Part shown: positions 60,461 to 64,000 of the stretch, piece by piece | Layout: every line of letters begins with the position of its first letter | Position numbering within the stretch: position 1 is the stretch's first letter | Source of the DNA: Flavobacterium sp. UBA6135 | Lineage (GTDB): Bacteria > Bacteroidota > Bacteroidia > Flavobacteriales > Flavobacteriaceae | Direction of reading: 5' to 3' | DNA length: 64,000 bases | Assembly: GCF_002428305.1 (NCBI RefSeq) | Contig: NZ_DIVJ01000018.1 | Location: forward strand, 4,724-68,723 | Made by a program: the position numbers and the translations under genes | The notes under the pieces: model-generated | The model's database searches: none | Told to the model about the DNA's origin: nothing | What the model saw: the letters and a program-made list of their open reading frames with translations, nothing else

Positions 60461-63034
60461 ATGTACACGCTACCAAGAATAGAACGATTTCGTCAAAATG
60501 TTTTATCCAAATACCAAATTTACAACAGTGTCTTTATTACGTTGCCTTTTGATGCGATAGACAATACCGGTGTTTTATTACCTCTTTTTTCCGAAGTGTG
60601 TGAAAATGGATTTAAAAACCAACAAAGTCCAAATGATATTTTTGAATCGTTTGCTGCCAAATACATGGAAAATCCTTCTGAAGAGCAAAAAATCGAACTA
60701 ATGTTTCGCTTTATTCAATATGTAGAACGACAAGTTGTGCTTTTTGATGCCATTGAAGATGCTGCATTTCCAACGGTGAACAATATGGAAGGTCGCGGTT
60801 CACTTCGCGATATGAAAGAAAAAGCAGAACAACGTTCAAAATCAAAAGAACTTAGAACTTTTTTAGAAAACTTTAAAGTGCGAACGGTTTTAACAGCACA
60901 TCCAACGCAGTTTTATCCGGGTGCTGTTTTGGGAATTATTACCGATTTAACCGAAGCCTTACGAGTGAATGATTTAATTCAAATCAAACAACTGTTAGCT
61001 CAATTGGGTAAAACACCTTTTATTAAAAAAGAAAAACCAACACCATACGACGAAGCGATTAGCTTGATTTGGTATCTTGAAAATGTATTTTACACCACTG
61101 CCGGAAATATGATTCAGTACTTACAGAAGAATATTTATGGCGGGGAGGAAATTACTAATGCTATATTTAATTTGGGTTTTTGGCCCGGAGGCGACAGAGA
61201 TGGAAACCCATTTGTGACAACAGAAATCACTTTGAAAGTTGCTGAACGTTTGCGTACTTCTATTTTGAAATGCTACTACAATGACATCCGTAAACTGAAA
61301 AGAAAACTTACTTTTAAAGAAGTAGATACAATAATTGCTGATTTAGAAAGTAAATTATATCGTTCTGTTTTTTATTCACGAGGTGAGATTTACTTGACAC
61401 AAGAAGAATTTTATGAAGGCTTACAGCGAATTAAACAGCTTATAAAACAGGAACACCAATCACTTTATTTGGACGAAATTGATTTATTGTTGAACAGACT
61501 CAACTTGTTTGGGTTTCATTTTGCTACTTTAGATATTCGTCAAAACAGCAAAATTCACAAACAAGTATTTCAAGATATTGTAGCGAAAGAAAAAGCACTT
61601 TTTCCTGAAAATTATTTTGATTTGGAGGAAAAGGAGAAAATTGCTGTATTATCCAATTTGCGAAGCAATATTTCGGAAGCCGATTTTGATGATGCGATTA
61701 CTGGCTCAACAGTTAGTTCTATTCACGCCATGAAAACCATTCAGGAACGAAATGGAGAACTGGGTTGCAATCGCTACATTATCAGCAATAATGAAAGTGC
61801 CTTGAATGTAATGGAAACCTTTGCTATGTTTCATTTATGCGGTTGGGAAGACCCTTCTGTTGATGTGATACCGCTTTTTGAATCGGTAAACGATTTGCAT
61901 TCGGCGGACAAAATAATGGAACAATTGTACACAAACGCTTCCTATAAACAACATTTGCAAAACCGAAATAATACACAAACTGTTATGTTAGGTTTTTCTG
62001 ACGGTACTAAAGATGGAGGATATTTAATGGCCAATTGGAGTATTTATAAAGCAAAAGAAATGCTGACAGCCATTTCAATAAAATACGGAATCAAAGTACT
62101 GTTTTTTGATGGTAGAGGCGGACCACCCGCTCGCGGTGGCGGAAAAACCCACAAGTTTTATGCATCTTTGGGTTCCAATATTGAAAACCAACAAATACAA
62201 ATTACGGTGCAAGGTCAAACCATTAGTTCGAATTTTGGTACTTTGGATTCGTGTCGTTATAATCTAGAAAATTTATTAAGTGCCGGAGCTACAAATCAAG
62301 TTTTTAGCAAAGGTGAAATCGCTTTGTCGGAATCTGAAAATAAGGTGTTGGATGAATTATCAGAATTGAGCTATGATAAGTATAAAAAATTCAAGCAACA
62401 TCCCAAATTCATTCCGTATTTGGAGCGAATGAGTACGCTGAATTATTATGCAAAAACCAACATTGGGAGTCGTCCTTCCAAGCGTAACAAGTCCGATCAA
62501 TTGGATTTTAATGATTTACGAGCCATACCGTTTGTGGGTTCTTGGAGTCAATTGAAGCAAAATGTTCCCGGATTTTTTGGAGTAGGAACAGCGTTGCAAC
62601 ATTTTGAAGCAACCAATCAATGGGAAAAAGTAGTAATGTTGTATCAAAATTCGTTGTTTTTTAAAACCTTGATGGAAAACAGTATGATGTCCTTGTGTAA
62701 ATCTTTTTTTCCATTAACGGCTTATATGCAAAAGGATGAAGAGTTTGGAGCGTTTTGGCAAATCATTTATGATGAATTTTTGGAAACCAAAAGATTGTTG
62801 TTAAAACTCTCCGGATTCAAGGAATTGATGGAAAACTATCCTGATGGTAAAGCCTCCATCGAAATTAGAGAACAAATTGTATTACCGCTTTTAACCATTC
62901 AACAATATGCGTTGTTAAAAATCAATGAACTAAAAAGTCAAAAAAATCCAAACGAAAAGCTAATTGCCGTGTATGAAAAGATTGTAACACGTTCGTTGTT
63001 CGGGAATATTAATGCGAGTAGAAATTCGGCTTAA
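60461..63034 (+). CDS. ppc: Phosphoenolpyruvate carboxylase
   Basis: The 857-residue enzyme converts PEP and bicarbonate to oxaloacetate. The catalytic His is at about 147 (TAHPTQFYPGAV). FDGRGGPPARGGGKTH at about 549 corresponds to the conserved Gly/Arg loop (FHGRGGxxxRGGGP), with Asp for His and KTH at the end. This variant is usual among Bacteroidetes. The C-terminus ends NINASRNSA, not the QNTG typical of the E. coli type. It is preceded by the Lrp terminator and followed 36 bases later by the DinB-like gene. Confidence 0.95.
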   Translation: MYTLPRIERFRQNVLSKYQIYNSVFITLPFDAIDNTGVLLPLFSEVCENGFKNQQSPNDIFESFAAKYMENPSEEQKIELMFRFIQYVERQVVLFDAIEDAAFPTVNNMEGRGSLRDMKEKAEQRSKSKELRTFLENFKVRTVLTAHPTQFYPGAVLGIITDLTEALRVNDLIQIKQLLAQLGKTPFIKKEKPTPYDEAISLIWYLENVFYTTAGNMIQYLQKNIYGGEEITNAIFNLGFWPGGDRDGNPFVTTEITLKVAERLRTSILKCYYNDIRKLKRKLTFKEVDTIIADLESKLYRSVFYSRGEIYLTQEEFYEGLQRIKQLIKQEHQSLYLDEIDLLLNRLNLFGFHFATLDIRQNSKIHKQVFQDIVAKEKALFPENYFDLEEKEKIAVLSNLRSNISEADFDDAITGSTVSSIHAMKTIQERNGELGCNRYIISNNESALNVMETFAMFHLCGWEDPSVDVIPLFESVNDLHSADKIMEQLYTNASYKQHLQNRNNTQTVMLGFSDGTKDGGYLMANWSIYKAKEMLTAISIKYGIKVLFFDGRGGPPARGGGKTHKFYASLGSNIENQQIQITVQGQTISSNFGTLDSCRYNLENLLSAGATNQVFSKGEIALSESENKVLDELSELSYDKYKKFKQHPKFIPYLERMSTLNYYAKTNIGSRPSKRNKSDQLDFNDLRAIPFVGSWSQLKQNVPGFFGVGTALQHFEATNQWEKVVMLYQNSLFFKTLMENSMMSLCKSFFPLTAYMQKDEEFGAFWQIIYDEFLETKRLLLKLSGFKELMENYPDGKASIEIREQIVLPLLTIQQYALLKINELKSQKNPNEKLIAVYEKIVTRSLFGNINASRNSA

Positions 63035-63070
63035 TTTAAAATTTATAATTCAAATTTAAAATAAAGAATC

Positions 63071-63586
63071 ATGACTTCATCATCCTTACAAACAAGTGAA
63101 TACGCACCCTATTATAAACCTTATATTGAAGCTTTGGGAGAAGTGGAATTGAGAAGTGGATTTCAAGATGGTATCGAATTTAGTGTAGCTTTTTTTACTA
63201 CTATTCCTATTCACAAACATGAATTTCGTTATGCCGAAGGAAAATGGACTATCAAAGATATACTACAGCATCTGATTGACGCTGAACGAATTTTTGCCTA
63301 TCGAGCGTTGCGAATTGCCAGAAATGATACAACTCCTTTACCCGGTTTTGAAGAAAATGACTATGTTGAAACAGCTCATGCCAATAGAAGAAGTGTGAAT
63401 GATTTGTTGGAAGAGTTTGTTATCGTTAGAAAAGGGACTATGAGTTTGTTTAGCACTTTTACTGACGAACAGTTAAGTCGAATGGGGATAGCCTCAGATA
63501 ATCCGGTATCGGTTCGTGCTATTGGATTTATTATTTTGGGTCATCAAAAACATCATGAGAAAATTATAAAAGAGAGGTATTTATAA
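63071..63586 (+). CDS. DinB-family protein
   Basis: The 171-residue protein has a four-helix DinB fold with KWTIKDILQHLIDAERIF and a C-terminal GHQKHHEKIIKERY, whose His residues may bind metal. The reaction is unknown; DinB-like enzymes include thiol transferases. It may be cotranscribed with ppc. It ends at a hairpin shared with the convergent acidic gene. Confidence 0.88.
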   Translation: MTSSSLQTSEYAPYYKPYIEALGEVELRSGFQDGIEFSVAFFTTIPIHKHEFRYAEGKWTIKDILQHLIDAERIFAYRALRIARNDTTPLPGFEENDYVETAHANRRSVNDLLEEFVIVRKGTMSLFSTFTDEQLSRMGIASDNPVSVRAIGFIILGHQKHHEKIIKERYL

Positions 63587-63587
63587 A

Positions 63588-63622
63588 TAAAAAGGAGCCC
63601 AATGGAGCTCCTTCTATTTTTT
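63588..63622. terminator. Bidirectional terminator
   Basis: AAGGAGC (63592-63598) and GCTCCTT (63607-63613) form a 7-bp stem. A run of T follows on the plus strand and T5 on the minus strand. It ends the DinB gene and, from the other side, the acidic protein gene. Confidence 0.75.
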
Positions 63623-64000
63623 AATAATCTTCTTCTTCGTCTTCTTCATCAGAAGGTTCGTCTTCAAAATCATCATCATCGTCTTCATCGTCAGAACCGC
63701 CTGCATCTTTTAATAAATCCACTTCTGTGTCATCGTCAGATGGAGCATCGTCATCTTCTTCATCTACATCTACTTCGTCAATGTCATCGTCTAGATCTAA
63801 ACCTTTAACCGGAGCAATTGTTTCTACTTCTACATCCAAATCATCATCTTCTTCAAAGTTTTCAATACGGGTAGCGAGTTTTTTGCTCACTTTTACTAAA
63901 TAAATAGTATCTTCCGTTCGAACTTCAACAGCTTCAATCAATTCGTTTTGGGCATTTCTAAAACGGATAATATCGGTATCTTCATAACCATCAGGAAATT
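63621..64000 (-). CDS. Very acidic protein, N-terminus beyond the window
   Basis: The frame is open to the right edge; the TTG at 63941 is internal, because upstream codons continue (FPDGYEDTDIIRFRNAQNE). The visible part has a small beta-type region (about 40 residues with TIYLVKVSKKLATRI) followed by a long C-terminus made almost only of Asp and Glu. DNA in that region is a low-complexity CATCATCGT-type pattern. The function is unknown; acidic tails often contact basic proteins or metal ions. Confidence 0.75.
   Translation of the reverse strand, partial: FPDGYEDTDIIRFRNAQNELIEAVEVRTEDTIYLVKVSKKLATRIENFEEDDDLDVEVETIAPVKGLDLDDDIDEVDVDEEDDDAPSDDDTEVDLLKDAGGSDDEDDDDDFEDEPSDEEDEEEDY

Noticed and set aside
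1..64000. tRNA, rRNA, CRISPR, insertion sequences or prophage
   Set aside because: No cloverleaf, rRNA stretch, spaced repeat array, transposase or phage structural gene was recognised by eye; a dedicated tRNA scan would be needed to exclude tRNAs fully.

Overview
The window looks like chromosomal DNA of a low-GC member of the Flavobacteriaceae, most probably Flavobacterium. The reasons are two giant secreted proteins with type IX secretion (T9SS) sorting tails, Bacteroidetes-type -7 promoter boxes (TAnnTTTG) in front of several genes, a general lack of Shine-Dalgarno sequences, and family-typical housekeeping genes (bifunctional thrA, protease-RimK fusion, DUF6095, DUF1572). No tRNA, rRNA, CRISPR array, prophage or insertion sequence was recognised.

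Layout. 1-1.5 kb: the N-terminal part of a PAS/GAF sensor running off the left edge. 2.1-11.5 kb: two large FN3-rich T9SS surface proteins that share modules and end in the same terminator. 12-16.9 kb: a soluble PAS histidine kinase, a DUF2459 membrane protein, a lipoprotein gene broken by an in-frame stop, ychF and a small exported protein. 17.4-23.1 kb: parE and parC with a DUF1016/YhcG-type PD-(D/E)XK nuclease gene between them. 23.2-29.4 kb: fhs, then a leftward run of terC, lipoprotein, DUF1572, DUF6095, murQ, ZIP transporter and methyltransferase. 29.5-35.3 kb: an RlmL-like methyltransferase, a mntA-hepT toxin-antitoxin pair whose hepT is frameshifted, then thrB and thrA behind a threonine-rich leader peptide. 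35.4-43.4 kb: the nnr fusion, hutH under a palindrome, a higBA pair, the protease-RimK fusion and clpC. 43.6-49.9 kb: gyrA, a TPR protein, yebC and gcvT. 50.1-54 kb: esterase, M17 aminopeptidase and ATP-grasp ligase. 54.2-64 kb: two unknown proteins, a small membrane protein overlapping kdsB, a spermidine-synthase-like enzyme, an acyltransferase, an XRE regulator divergent from an M14 carboxypeptidase, an Lrp regulator, ppc, a DinB protein and a very acidic protein cut by the right edge.

How the genes fit together. Most are core functions: DNA topology (parE/parC, gyrA), threonine synthesis (thrA/thrB), one-carbon metabolism (fhs, gcvT), cell-wall recycling (murQ), LPS precursor synthesis (kdsB), anaplerosis (ppc) and protein quality control (clpC). 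Accessory content consists of two toxin-antitoxin pairs, the nuclease inside the topoisomerase IV cluster and the surface proteins. Short tandem and inverted repeats lie at many operon boundaries, and one has entered the 5' end of a coding region.

The points most worth a second look are the Thr-rich leader peptide upstream of thrA, a series of TTACAATTGTAA-like sites between the XRE regulator and the carboxypeptidase, the 51-residue membrane protein coupled to kdsB, the nuclease nested in the topoisomerase IV operon, and two broken genes (lipoprotein at 14.3-15.0 kb, hepT at 31.0-31.3 kb). I found no clearly new multi-gene system; the strongest unexplained signals are regulatory.
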